Of a DNA stretch of 64,000 nucleotides, positions 16,681 through 25,683 are shown piece by piece. This DNA is from Streptomyces phaeoluteigriseus. GTDB taxonomy: Bacteria; Actinomycetota; Actinomycetes; Streptomycetales; Streptomycetaceae. The notes under the pieces are model-generated. The model was not told the DNA's origin, ran no database searches, and worked only from the letters and a program-made list of their open reading frames with translations. The DNA lies in the NCBI RefSeq assembly GCF_001896135.2, contig NZ_MPOH02000003.1:127653-191652 (forward strand), read 5' to 3'. Every line of letters begins with the position of its first letter. Position 1 is the stretch's first letter. A program made the position numbers and the translations under genes.

Positions 16681-18266
16681 TCACACCCGCCCCGGGGACG
16701 GCCGGTCGCAGGCCCCGCCCAGCAGTCGGCGTACGGCGGCCATGGCCTGGTCGCGGTCGTCCGGTACCAGGCCGATACGGGTCCGGCGGTCGAGGAGGTC
16801 GGCCTCGTCGAGGGCGCCCTCGTGGTGTACGGCCCACAGCAGTTCGGCGCCGGTGACGGGATGGCCCGCGAGGACGGGGCGGCGAGGCGCGGGTCGGTGG
16901 CGGCGAGGGCCTGGACGGCCGGCGCCTCCGTGCCGTAGCGCTGGACGAGGCGGCGTGGCGCCGCGACGGTCCGGAGCGTGCGCGCGGGCGCCGCGCCGAC
17001 GAGGGGGAGGCGGGCCGTGCGGCAGGGGGCGGCCGTGAGGCGGCCCGAGGCGACGGCGGCGTCGACGGCGTCCTGGGCCATCCGCCGGTACGTCGTCAGC
17101 TTGCCGCCGACCACCGTGACGACGCCGTCGTCCTGGGCGATGACGGCGTGCCGTCGGGAGATGTCCGAGGTACGGCCCGTGTCCGCCGAGTCCAGCAGGG
17201 GGCGCAGCCCGGCGAAGGCGCCGACCACGTCCGAGCGGTGCACGGGGACGTCGAGCACGCAGCCGAGGACGTCGAGGAGGAAGCCGATGTCCGACTCGGG
17301 GGCGGCCGGGACGTCGGGCAGGGCGCCGTCGACGGGCTCGTCCGTGAGCCCGACGTAGACACGGCCGTCGCCCTGCGGGAGGACGAGGACGAAGCGGTTG
17401 GTCTCGCCCGGGACCGGGACGTGCAGTCCGGCCGGGAGCGCGCCGAGGTGCTCGGAGCGCAGGACGAGGTGGGTGCCGCGCGAGGGCCGTATCCGGATGC
17501 CGTCGACCAGGCGGCCGGCCCAGACCCCGGAGGCGTTGACGACGGTACGGGCCCGGATCTCGCCTTCCTCGCCGGTCAGTTCGTCGCGGACGGTGGCTCC
17601 GGACCCGGTGAGCCGTAGTGCTCTGACGCGGGTGAGGACGCGGGCGCCGTGGGCGGCGGCGGTCCGGGCGAGGGCGGTGACCAGGCGGGCGTCGTCGGTG
17701 ACCTTGCCGTCCCAGGACAGCAGGCCGCCGCGCAGTCCGTCGGGGCGTACGGCCGGGGCGAGGTGGCGGGCCTCCGTCGCCGAGAGGCGGCGGGGCGCGG
17801 GCAGGGTCGCCCGCGCGGTGCGGGCGGCCAGCCGCAGGGCGTCCCCGGCGCGGAAGCCGGCCCAGGCCAGGGTGGCCTGGCCGCGCGAGACCAGCGGGGT
17901 GAGGGGCAGGACGAAGGGTTCGGCGCGGACCAGGTGCGGGGCGGTGTGCTCCATGAGTAGCCCGCGCTCCACCGCGCTCTCGTGGGCGACGTCGAACTGC
18001 GCGGAGGCGAGATAGCGCAGGCCGCCGTGGATGAGCTTGGAACTCCAGCGCGAGGTGCCGAAGGCGAGGTCGTGGGCGTCGACGGCGGCGACCGTCAGCC
18101 CCCGTGCCGCGGCGTCGAGGGCGGCCCCGGCACCGGTCGCGCCCAGCCCGACGACCAGGACGTCCACCGTGGGCCCGCCCACGGTCGCGGCGAGTTCCCG
18201 CGAGCGACGGGCGGCCGAGAGCGAGGAGGCGTTCACGGGCGGGGCGGGGCTGCTGGTCCGGCTCAC
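16681..18266 (-). CDS. glpD: glycerol-3-phosphate dehydrogenase; apparent frameshift near the C-terminus
   Basis: About 528 residues when repaired. The FAD motif is VDVLVVGLGATGAGAALDAA; the GlpD signatures DLAFGTSRWSSKLIHGGLRY, SWDGKVTDDARLVTALARTA and VVGGKLTTYRRMAQDAVD are intact. It oxidises sn-glycerol 3-phosphate to dihydroxyacetone phosphate at the membrane. Near 16877 the frame breaks (GCCGCCCCGTCCTCG needs one more C), after which GHPVTGAELLWAVHHEGALD and DRDQAMAAVRRLLG complete the usual C-terminal domain, with a TGA at 16681. Its GTG start overlaps the stop of the upstream tetR gene as GTGA (18263-18266), so the two are translationally coupled. Confidence 0.88.
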
Positions 18267-18861
18267 GGCGTGAGGGTCCTCTCCAGAAGGGTCCGCAACT
18301 CGCCCAGGAAGGCCGCGGAGTCGAGGTCCGGGTCGTCCTCGTCGGTCATGGTCCGCAGCGACAGGGTGAACGACTGGACGACGAGCAGCAGGGAGCGCGC
18401 CTGCCGTTCCGGATGGCCCGGCCGCACCGAGCCGTCCGCGTGGCCCTCGCGCAGGCCGTCGGCGAGCAGCTTCAGCAGTGCTTCCTGACTGGCCCCGCGC
18501 CGGTCGAGGACGTAGGGGAGGAGGAGTTCGGGATCCACGTCGACGATCTTGCGGAACAGCGGGTGGTCGCGGAAGGCGGCCACTCCTGCCACCAGGCCGT
18601 CGACGAGGAGCGTCCGGGCGTCGGTGCCCACGCGCCGCTCGGGCATGGCGCCGGTGGCCACGCCGACCCATTCGCGGGTCATGAGGTCGCCGACCAGCGA
18701 GCGGACGTCGGGCCAGCGCCGGTAGAGGGTCATGCGGGAGACCCCCGCCCGGCGGGCCACGTCGGTGAGTGTCGTACGGCGACTCCGACGGCCAGGACGC
18801 AGTCGCGCACCGCGTCGAGCACCGCGTCTCCGTCCGACTGGTTGTGACGAATAGGCGTCAT
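18263..18861 (-). CDS. TetR-family regulator of the glpD-agpS block; apparent frameshift
   Basis: About 199 residues after repair. The start MTPIRHNQSDGDAVLDAVRD runs into RRTTLTDVARRAGVSRMTLY, a textbook TetR helix-turn-helix; joining them needs one extra C near 18783. The C-terminal ligand domain continues LRTMTDEDDPDLDSAAFLG and ends RTLLERTLTP. It is transcribed away from agpS and overlaps glpD by four bases. Two GTGTAAC direct repeats sit between its start and agpS and are a plausible operator. In M. tuberculosis the same position between glpD1 and an AGPS-like gene is held by a TetR-type regulator (Rv2250c). Confidence 0.82.
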
Positions 18862-18876
18862 GTGTAACAGTGTAAC
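18862..18876. promoter_or_regulatory. direct repeat GTGTAAC x2, candidate TetR operator
   Basis: GTGTAAC occurs at 18862-18868 and again at 18870-18876, beside the tetR start and 60 bp before agpS. The position in the divergent promoter suits an autoregulatory operator. Confidence 0.4.
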
Positions 18877-18935
18877 GCCTCACGGGGGCCGTTCCCAGAC
18901 GGCGTCCCGTACCGCCGACCGGGAGGACGACACCG

Positions 18936-20534
18936 ATGGACATGCTGTGGAGCGGCTGGGGCGACCCCGCCGCGGCGACGCCGCTGCCCGACACGGTGGT
19001 CGGGCTGCTGCACGACCTGCTCGGCGTGACGCCCCGCACCACCGGCCCGGTGACGCTCGACCGGATCACCGTCCCCGCGACACCGCTCGACACCGCCACG
19101 CGCGAGGCCCTGCTGGCCGCCGTCGGCGGGGACCCCGCACACGTCCGCACCGACGCCGAAACCCGCATCCGCCACACACGCGGCAAGTCCACCCCCGACC
19201 TGCTGCGCATCCGCGACGGCGAGGTCGACGACCTCCCGGCCGCCGTGGTGCTCCCCGCCGGGCACGACGAGGTCCTCGCCGTGCTGCGGGTCTGCGCCGA
19301 CCACGGACTGGCCGCCGTGCCGTTCGGCGGCGGCACCTCGGTCGTCGGCGGCCTCGCCCCCGTACGGCGCGGCGCCTTCGTCGCCCTCGACCTGCGCCGC
19401 ATGGACGGCCTGCTGGCCGTCGACCCCGTCTCGCGGACCGCCACCCTCCAGGCCGGACTGCGCGCCCCGCACGCCGAGGCACTGCTCGCCGGACACGGCT
19501 TCACCCTCGGCCACTTCCCCCAGTCCTACGAGTGGGCCACCATCGGCGGATTCGCCGCCACCCGCTCCAGCGGACAGGCCTCCGCCGGCTACGGCCGCTT
19601 CGACGACATGGTCCTCGGCCTCACCCTCGCCACCCCCGAGGGCACCGTCGAGACCGGCCGCGCCCCGCGCTCGGCGGCCGGCCCCGACCTGCGCCAGCTC
19701 CTGCTCGGCTCGGAAGGCGCGTTCGGCGTCATCACGTCGGTCACCGTGCGCGTCCGTCCCGTTCCCCGCGCCCGCGTCTACGACGGCTGGCGCTTCCCGA
19801 CCTTCCGGCAGGGCGCCGACGCCCTGCGGCGCCTGGCCCAGGACGGACCCCGCCCGACGGTGCTGCGCCTCTCCGACGAGACGGAGACCCTCGTCGGCCT
19901 GGCCCAGCCCGACGCCATCGGCTCGGGAGCCGCGCAGCAGAACGCCGGCTGCCTCGCCGTCGTGGGCTTCGAGGGCACCGAGGAGGACACCTCCCACCGC
20001 CGTGAGACGGCGACCGCGGTGCTCCGCGAGGCCGGCGGAGAGCCGCTGGGCGAGGAGCCGGGCCGCCGCTGGGCGCACGGCCGCTACTCCGCCCCCTACC
20101 TCAGGGACGCGCTGCTCGACGCGGGCGCGTTCGCCGAGACCCTGGAGACCGCCGCGTTCTGGTCCCGCCTGCCTGAGCTGTACGCCGCCGTCCGCGACGC
20201 CCTGACGTCGACACTCACCGACGCCGGCACCCCGCCCCTGGTCATGTGCCACGTCTCGCACGTCTACGAGAACGGCGCCTCCCTCTACTTCACGGTCGTC
20301 AGCGCCCAGGGCGACGACCCCCTCGCCCACTGGAGCCGCGCCAAGCACGCCGCCAACGACGCGATCCTCGCCGCCGGCGGCACCATCACCCACCACCACG
20401 GAGTGGGCACCGACCACCGCGACTGGTACGTACGCGAGGCGGGCGACCTGGCCGTGGACGCCCTGCGAGCCGTCAAACGACGCCTCGACCCGGCCGGAGT
20501 CCTCAACCCGGGCGTCCTGCTTCCCGCAGACTGA
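18936..20534 (+). CDS. agpS: alkylglycerone-phosphate synthase-like flavoprotein
   Basis: 532 residues of the FAD-linked oxidase family. VPFGGGTSVVGGLAPV is the PP-loop that binds FAD, GGFAATRSSGQASAGYGR follows at the expected spacing, and GTITHHHGVGTDHRDWY supplies the His-rich motif characteristic of alkyldihydroxyacetone-phosphate synthase, which exchanges the acyl group of acyl-DHAP for a fatty alcohol to make ether lipid precursors. ATG at 18936 follows GGAGGACGACACC. It is divergent from tetR-glpD and followed 60 bp later by a lipid kinase. Whether bacterial members truly make ether lipids is unproven; another FAD-dependent oxidation is possible. Confidence 0.85.
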   Translation: MDMLWSGWGDPAAATPLPDTVVGLLHDLLGVTPRTTGPVTLDRITVPATPLDTATREALLAAVGGDPAHVRTDAETRIRHTRGKSTPDLLRIRDGEVDDLPAAVVLPAGHDEVLAVLRVCADHGLAAVPFGGGTSVVGGLAPVRRGAFVALDLRRMDGLLAVDPVSRTATLQAGLRAPHAEALLAGHGFTLGHFPQSYEWATIGGFAATRSSGQASAGYGRFDDMVLGLTLATPEGTVETGRAPRSAAGPDLRQLLLGSEGAFGVITSVTVRVRPVPRARVYDGWRFPTFRQGADALRRLAQDGPRPTVLRLSDETETLVGLAQPDAIGSGAAQQNAGCLAVVGFEGTEEDTSHRRETATAVLREAGGEPLGEEPGRRWAHGRYSAPYLRDALLDAGAFAETLETAAFWSRLPELYAAVRDALTSTLTDAGTPPLVMCHVSHVYENGASLYFTVVSAQGDDPLAHWSRAKHAANDAILAAGGTITHHHGVGTDHRDWYVREAGDLAVDALRAVKRRLDPAGVLNPGVLLPAD

Positions 20535-20594
20535 ACCCCGCCCGAGCCCCCCTTCCCCGCCCGCCTGTCCGCCGACCGCCCGGAGGTTCACCCG

Positions 20595-21476
20595 ATGCGA
20601 CAGTTCACGGCCGTCGTCAACCCCACCGCAGGCGCTGCCACCGGCGCGGCGGCCCTCCTCGGGGTGGCCCGGCTGCTGCGCGAGGCGGGCGCCGACCTCG
20701 AAACCGCCTACAGCAACAGTCTGGAACACGCCCGAGAGCTCGCCCGGACCGCCGGGACAGGCGGGCGGATCGTGCTGGCGGTCGGCGGGGACGGCATCAC
20801 CGGCGCCGTCGGCGGAGCCCTCAGCGGCACCGACGCGATCCTCGGCCTGATACCGGCAGGGCGCGGCAACGACTTCGCCCGGGCCCTGGACCTGCCCACC
20901 GAAGCGGACGCCCTGGCCCGTGTCCTGCTGGAAGCCGAGGCGCGCCCCGTCGACACCATCGAGGTGCGCTCCGCGATCCACGAGCGCACCGTCGTCCTCG
21001 GCAGCGTCTACGCGGGAGTCGACGCGATCGCCAACCGCCACGCCAACCACGCCGGACTGCTGCGTGGCGCCGCCGCCTACTATGTCGGAGGCCTCCGCGC
21101 GGTGGCCGGCTGGCGTCCGGCCCGATACCGCGTCACGGTCGACGGGGTCGAGCACACACACCGCGGCTACACCGTCGTCGCGGCCAACTCCGGCTTCTAC
21201 GGCTCCGGCCGCCTCATCGCCCCCGACGCCAGGATCGACGACGGCCTCCTGGAGATCGTGCTGATCCGGCACGCACCGCGGCACCTGTTCTTCGCCCTGA
21301 TGAACGAACTCAGGACGGGCACCCACATCCGCCGCCCCGAGGTGCGCGTCCTGCGCGGCACCCAGGTCCGCATCGAAGCCGACCGCGGCATCCCCTACGG
21401 CGCCGACGGCGAGGTCGAGGCCGAACTGCCCGTCACGGCCACGGTCCTGCCCGGCGCGCTGCGGGCACTGTACTGA
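20595..21476 (+). CDS. diacylglycerol/lipid kinase (DAGK catalytic family)
   Basis: 293 residues. The DAGK catalytic domain starts MRQFTAVVNPTAGAATGAAA with the nucleotide-binding loop, and AVGGDGITGAVGG and GLIPAGRGNDFARALDLP are the two invariant motifs (GGDGT-like, here GGDGI, and GRGNDFAR). It should phosphorylate diacylglycerol or a related lipid at the membrane. GGAGG lies 10 bases before the ATG. Placement directly after agpS repeats the Rv2251-Rv2252 order in M. tuberculosis, where Rv2252 is a diacylglycerol kinase. A hairpin overlaps the end of the gene region, so this closes the operon. Confidence 0.9.
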   Translation: MRQFTAVVNPTAGAATGAAALLGVARLLREAGADLETAYSNSLEHARELARTAGTGGRIVLAVGGDGITGAVGGALSGTDAILGLIPAGRGNDFARALDLPTEADALARVLLEAEARPVDTIEVRSAIHERTVVLGSVYAGVDAIANRHANHAGLLRGAAAYYVGGLRAVAGWRPARYRVTVDGVEHTHRGYTVVAANSGFYGSGRLIAPDARIDDGLLEIVLIRHAPRHLFFALMNELRTGTHIRRPEVRVLRGTQVRIEADRGIPYGADGEVEAELPVTATVLPGALRALY

Positions 21477-21477
21477 G

Positions 21478-21518
21478 CCCGGCCCCGGTCCCCCGCGCGG
21501 TACGTCGGCGGGGCCGGG
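21478..21518 (+). terminator. stem-loop after the lipid kinase gene
   Basis: CCCGGCCCCG (21478-21487) pairs with CGGGGCCGGG (21509-21518), starting two bases after the stop codon. Confidence 0.6.
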
Positions 21519-21613
21519 GTCTGGGCGGTCGGCGCGCGTGGCATGACAGTCCCGTACGCCTGCCGTGCGCGCGACCCCACCACCTCGCCGGCTTCCACGT
21601 CCCGGAGGCCCCT

Positions 21614-22345
21614 CTACGCCCCGCACGTGAGGCGGATCAACAGAACAGCGGGCGCGCGCGGCAGCGACACCCGCAGTCCGCCCCCCGTCCCACCGCACCG
21701 ACCCGGCGACGGGAGCGGACGGGTACAACACCTCCGTACGGACCTCCCGTCCCGCCAAATGGTTCACGGGCAACCGGAGTTCGCCGTCCCCGCCACGCTG
21801 CCAGACCGAGACGTACGACGCGCCCTCGCCCGTCACCCGCATCCCGAGGGCCAGCCAGTCGTCCGTCCACCCCGGCAGACCGAGCGGCCAGAACGGCACC
21901 GCCCGCGCCAGGTCGGCCCGGAGCGTCTTGTACACGGCCACCGCGTTCCGCACGAGGCCCAGTTGACGCTCCGGCATCCGGTGCAGATGGCCGGAGAGGT
22001 GGATCCGGCCGAGCAACGCCCCGCCCAGGGTGAAGGTGATCAGGTCGTCGTCGAAACCGGGCTGGGGGTAGGCCCAGACGGCGCCCTGCTCGGGCGGCAC
22101 CACGGTCGGAGCGGCGGCGGCGATCGGTGCGAAGCGCAGCGGGTCCTGCTGATCGCTGGTCGACTGGAGCTGGGTGACGGCGAGCGTCGCCCCGTCCATC
22201 CGCATCCCGCCCGAGGCGCAGTTCTCGATCACCAGGCCCGGGTGCGGTCCAGCACCTCGACAGGCAGTCCAGATAGGCCTGGGCGTGGCCGAGCAGTCCG
22301 GCTCCCGGCGCGATGTCCCCCGGCGCGCAGGTCCCCGGGTCGACC
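21614..22345 (-). pseudogene. 3' fragment of a GH36 alpha-galactosidase
   Basis: The reading VIENCASGGMRMDGATLAVT followed by QLQSTSDQQDPLRFAPIAAA is the diagnostic GH36 block, in which the aspartate of SDQQDP is the acid/base. PIVPPEQGAVWAYP-like and QPGFDDDLITFTLGGALLGR sequence follows, ending LPRAPAVLLIRLTCGA with TAG at 21614. The 5' two thirds, including the nucleophile domain, are missing. The preceding piece GLLGHAQAYLDCL is out of frame by two single-base losses near 22250-22275, and a third frame change sits in a run of six Cs at 21681-21686. No start codon exists. The fragment faces away from the next fragment. Confidence 0.85.
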
Positions 22346-22549
22346 ACGATGTCCCGTACGGCGGACGTCAGCGTGGGCACGGCCGCGCCCCGCGAGGTCA
22401 CCTTCAAGAACACGTGGAGCTGGGACGACCACTGGACGCGGGGTGTCCCCGTCGACCTGGAGGAAGGCCCCAGCAAGGTGACGTTCGCCAACGCGAGCGC
22501 ATGGGCACCGAACATCGACCGCATAGAACTGGGCCGGATCATCGGCTGA
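22346..22549 (+). pseudogene. 3' fragment of a secreted glycoside hydrolase (CBM35-like module)
   Basis: The last 60 or so codons of a lost gene: GTAAPREVTFKNTWSWDDHW, VPVDLEEGPSKVTFANASAW and the closing APNIDRIELGRIIG. The 'APNIDRIEL' ending is typical of CBM35/CBM6-type carbohydrate-binding modules at the C-terminus of streptomycete polysaccharide hydrolases. Nothing of the catalytic domain remains. It begins where the GH36 fragment on the other strand ends, so both genes lost their 5' ends to one event. Confidence 0.65.
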
Positions 22550-22944
22550 CCCCGCCCGCGGACCCTACTGCCCCGAGGACCGGTGCCCCGGCGCGCACGA
22601 GCGCACCGGGGGCACGGCCATGCGCTCGCACCTCCCTCTCGGGCCGCTCGGCGGAGCCCGACGGTGAACGAGCACCGGGCCGACCACGCCGATTCCGTGG
22701 CACCGTCCTCGCCCGCCTCGTGGGTCGCCCGCGGACCGACGAGGCGGACCGAGGGGAACGGACGTGCGCAGCCGGTCGGGCCCCCCGAGTGGCTGCGTCG
22801 CCGCATCGCCCAGATCATCGGTAGAGGGCCCCGGGCCCCACCTCATGAGGCGGGCGTGGAGTGCCGCCGTCGCCCGGTGGCAGGCGCCCGCTCCGGCCGC
22901 ACCCCGTGAGGCCGTGCTGCTCGAGACGCGGGAGGACCGCACCG
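22550..22944. other. intergenic region with a hairpin
   Basis: Contains an imperfect stem near 22580-22613 (GTGCCCCGG with CCGGGGGCAC), a likely terminator for the former hydrolase gene. Otherwise nothing is recognised in about 390 bp. Confidence 0.4.
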
Positions 22945-23597
22945 ATGGACACGTACCGAACCAGGACGACGTCACGACGAGGGGACACGGCGGGCCGACG
23001 GCGGCCGCCCTGGCGACTGTGGCGATGGCGCTCGTCCCCGTCCTCGGTATGACGGCGCTCGCCGCATGCGGCTCGGACGGCGACGGTGACGGCGACACGA
23101 GTCCGTCCGCGACCGTACGGCCCTCGGCGCCCGCCACCGCCTCCTTCACCGGCGCGGTGCCGTCCGCCCTGGAATCGTTCGCGGCGTCCGCGAAGGCGTC
23201 GGTCTCCGCTGCCGCGTCCTCCGCCTCGGCCCGTGCCTCGGAGTTCGAGGCCTCGGTGTCCGCCGAGGTCGCCCGCGCCGGCACCGCCGCCGAGAAGGAG
23301 CTGAAGGACGTCGACGGCCGGGGCAACGCCACCGCCGACGTCTCCCTCACCGGCAAGCCGCGCGCGGAGACGGGAGGACTGCTCGCCGTCGTCGTGAACA
23401 TCACCAACCGTTCCGACGACACCGCTTCGTACGCCGTCCAGGTCGACTTCCACGCTCCCGACGGCAAGGTCGTCGAAACCCGCTACGTCGGCGCCGAAGA
23501 CCTCGCACCGGGGGAGCGGGCACTGCCCCTGGCCATCAGCCGTAAGCCCCCCGAGCCGCAACTGACGGCGAAGATCGCCAAGGCCCAGCGGTACTGA
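22945..23597 (+). CDS. secreted alanine-rich lipoprotein; apparent frameshift in the signal peptide
   Basis: About 217 residues after adding one base near 22985. The ATG at 22945 has GGGAGGA upstream and starts MDTYRTRTTSRRG, a basic n-region. In the next frame the signal continues AAALATVAMALVPVLGMTAL and the lipobox LAACG. The mature protein has a Ser/Thr linker, a long alanine-rich helical stretch (about 60-120, likely coiled coil) and a beta-rich C-terminal domain with GGLLAVVVNITNRSDDTASY and YVGAEDLAPGERA, resembling FxLYD/telomeric-repeat-like interaction domains. Neither frame alone gives a sensible export signal. Function unknown. Confidence 0.65.
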
Positions 23598-23643
23598 CCT
23601 GCCCGAGCGGCGCGCGCCGGCGAGGCCCGCCGGACGCGATCCG

Positions 23644-23723
23644 GCCGGACGCGACCCGTGTACGCCGGATGCGAGCCGTGCACGCCGGATGCGAGCCGTG
23701 CACGCCGGACGCGATCCGGTCAC
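23644..23723. repeat. 20-bp tandem repeat, four copies with partial flanks
   Basis: Units start at 23644, 23664, 23684 and 23704, consensus GCCGGATGCGAGCCGTGCAC. Partial copies flank them (23629 and 23724). The array lies between two convergent genes. Confidence 0.85.
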
Positions 23724-23782
23724 GTCCGGCACGGAAGGCATCCGGCGGTACAAGCCGGCGGCGGCCGTACTGGGCCCTCCCG

Positions 23783-24949
23783 TCAGCACGAGGGAACACC
23801 CGGCAACACGTTGTCCGGGGAGCGGACGTAGATGTTGGTGATGTAGCCGCCGTACAGCGGCAGACGGGCCCACCAGTCGTTGACGTACGGCGGTACCTCG
23901 ACCTGCTGGCCCTGCCGCTGGCAGCGGACCAACACCTCCACTCCGGCGGGGAGTTCGGTGAGTACGGTCGAGGAGGTGGTCGTCCCCGCCCGGACGCGTA
24001 CGTCCGTTCCCCAGGTGCCGAACCAGGTACCGGACGGATGCACGCCGCCGGGCACGTCCAGCGAGCGGACCAGCCGGTTGACGTTGGTGTAGGCGGCGCC
24101 GAACGAGGTGCTCGTCGGCTGGAGGGTGAACACGGCGACGATCGAGCGGTCCGCGTTTCCGACCGTTCCGGTGGTGTGGAGCGCCCGCTGCGTCACGTCC
24201 ACGTCGTTCGCCCCGACGGCTCCCCGCGTCCCGGCCACCGCAGTGGTGTTCGAGCAGTCACCGGAGTCACCGAAGCCCGACCAGCCTTGCTTGACCGCCC
24301 AAGGCCGCTCGAACGACGCCGGGATGCCGAACCGCTGGTCGAACCCGTCCGTGCCGCATCGCGCCGACTGCCGCAGGTTGCCCATCACGATCGTGCGGAC
24401 CGGCTCCGGGGCGCTGTCCAGGAGATGGCGGTAGATCCGTACGGTGTCGGCCGCCGACAGGGCCGTGTATCCCCAGAATGCCGGATGGCCCGCCGGGGGC
24501 CCCGCGGTGTCGGCCAGGCCCAGTCGGGTCACCATCCGGTCGACGATCGCGCTGCCGCCGTTGCGGGACCAGTAGTACGAGGCGCTCGCGTCGTCGCTGG
24601 CCCGCAGCATCGTGTCCAGGCGCGCCCGGTCGTCCGCGGGCAGGCCGTAGTCGGGGCCCCGGTTCCACAGGTGGTCCAGCGCGATGAGCAGCTTCACGAT
24701 CGAAGCGGACCGGAACCGCGTGCGCAGGTTGTGCTGTTCGGTGAAGGTGCCCGTCTGCCGGTCGAAGACCGCGACACCCGCCGTCACCCCGGGTGGAATG
24801 TCGAGTGCCGCCGCCGCGGCCGGTGCGCCGCGTGGCCCGGCACCCGGCTCGGCGGCCCGTGCCGGTGCCACGGCCATGCCCACCAGGGCCACCGCCAGGA
24901 GGCACCACCGCAGGACGACCGCCGAACGACTTCGCGCTGACGTGTACAT
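23783..24949 (-). CDS. secreted serine hydrolase (beta-lactamase fold) with SH3-like C-terminal domain
   Basis: 388 residues. A Sec signal peptide ends about residue 32 (LLAVALVGMAVAPARA). The central domain has RFRSASIVKLLIALDHLW, an SxxK active site (Ser-Ile-Val-Lys), and later segments DTMLRASDDASASYYWSRN and KQGWSGFGDSGDCSN, in line with penicillin-binding-protein/class A beta-lactamase-like folds. The last 75 residues (VRVRAGTTTSSTVLTELPAG...) form an SH3b-type domain, often used to bind peptidoglycan. A cell-wall-associated peptidase or esterase is likely. The start ATG has only a weak ribosome site. The gene is convergent with the lipoprotein across the 20-bp repeat array. Confidence 0.82.
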   Translation of the reverse strand: MYTSARSRSAVVLRWCLLAVALVGMAVAPARAAEPGAGPRGAPAAAAALDIPPGVTAGVAVFDRQTGTFTEQHNLRTRFRSASIVKLLIALDHLWNRGPDYGLPADDRARLDTMLRASDDASASYYWSRNGGSAIVDRMVTRLGLADTAGPPAGHPAFWGYTALSAADTVRIYRHLLDSAPEPVRTIVMGNLRQSARCGTDGFDQRFGIPASFERPWAVKQGWSGFGDSGDCSNTTAVAGTRGAVGANDVDVTQRALHTTGTVGNADRSIVAVFTLQPTSTSFGAAYTNVNRLVRSLDVPGGVHPSGTWFGTWGTDVRVRAGTTTSSTVLTELPAGVEVLVRCQRQGQQVEVPPYVNDWWARLPLYGGYITNIYVRSPDNVLPGVPSC

Positions 24950-25134
24950 CTGGGATCCCCCGATCGTCGTGTGCCGATGTCACCGCGCCCCGCCACCTCC
25001 GCCGGACCGCCGCTCCAGGAGCAGTGAAAGCGCTGACGAACGTCACGGGTACCTCAGACGTACGAGGGTGACGCGCTCGTCGGCCGGTGGGCCCGCCCGG
25101 CGATGGGGCACACGCGCCCACTACTGTCCGTCGC

Positions 25135-25575
25135 ATGACCGAAAACACCTTGCGCTCCGTCAGCGTCGAGCGGACCGGCACCGGACACTTCACGGCCACG
25201 AATCCACGCGGCGGCACGATCAGTTTCGGCACCGGTTCCGCGGGCGACGGCGGAACGGACTTCACGCCGGTCGAACTGCTGCTCGCCGCGCTCGGGGGCT
25301 GCTCGGCCGTGGACGTCGACGTCGCAACCTCCCGCCACAGCGAGCCCACCGAATTCACCGTCACCGTGACCGGCAACAAGGTCGGCGACGAACTCGGCAA
25401 CCGGCTGACCGACCTCGCCGTCACCTTCTCCGTCGCCTTCCCGGACGACGAAGCCGGCGCCCGCGCCCGCGCGATCCTCCCCCGGGCGGTCAAGGTGTCC
25501 CACGACAAGCTCTGCACGGTCAGCCGGACGGTGGAGACCGGCACCCCCGTCACCGTGACGGTCGGGGAGGCCTGA
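25135..25575 (+). CDS. OsmC-family peroxidase/redox protein
   Basis: 146 residues with both catalytic cysteines of the OsmC/Ohr fold: LLAALGGCSAVDVDVATSRH and VSHDKLCTVSRTVE. The N-terminal part SFGTGSAGDGGTDFTPVELL is typical of the OsmC-like subgroup that removes organic peroxides or stabilises sulfur species. It is cytoplasmic and monocistronic. ATG at 25135 is 110 bp from the divergent serine hydrolase gene, whose promoter shares this gap. Confidence 0.9.
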   Translation: MTENTLRSVSVERTGTGHFTATNPRGGTISFGTGSAGDGGTDFTPVELLLAALGGCSAVDVDVATSRHSEPTEFTVTVTGNKVGDELGNRLTDLAVTFSVAFPDDEAGARARAILPRAVKVSHDKLCTVSRTVETGTPVTVTVGEA

Positions 25576-25683
25576 CACCCGGGTTTTTCTTCGTGCTCGC
25601 CCTCGGTCCGCAGAACCAGGGCGGGGACGGGCCCCCGGTGGGGTGGCCGCCGACAGCCCGCTCGGGCACCGCACCCGCCTATG
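25576..25683. other. short convergent gap
   Basis: Separates osmC from the membrane protein gene. No terminator hairpin is evident. Confidence 0.4.

Noticed and set aside
18858..22232. A 1124-codon open frame on the minus strand spanning agpS and the lipid kinase gene
   Set aside because: It is antisense to two well-supported genes, its composition is Gly/Ala/Arg-rich without motifs, and it arises from G+C bias. Only its last part coincides with the GH36 fragment.
24267..25683. Continuation of the membrane-protein frame through osmC and the serine hydrolase
   Set aside because: The sequence is antisense to two solid genes and not membrane-like or conserved; a lost stop by one-base error is the simpler explanation.
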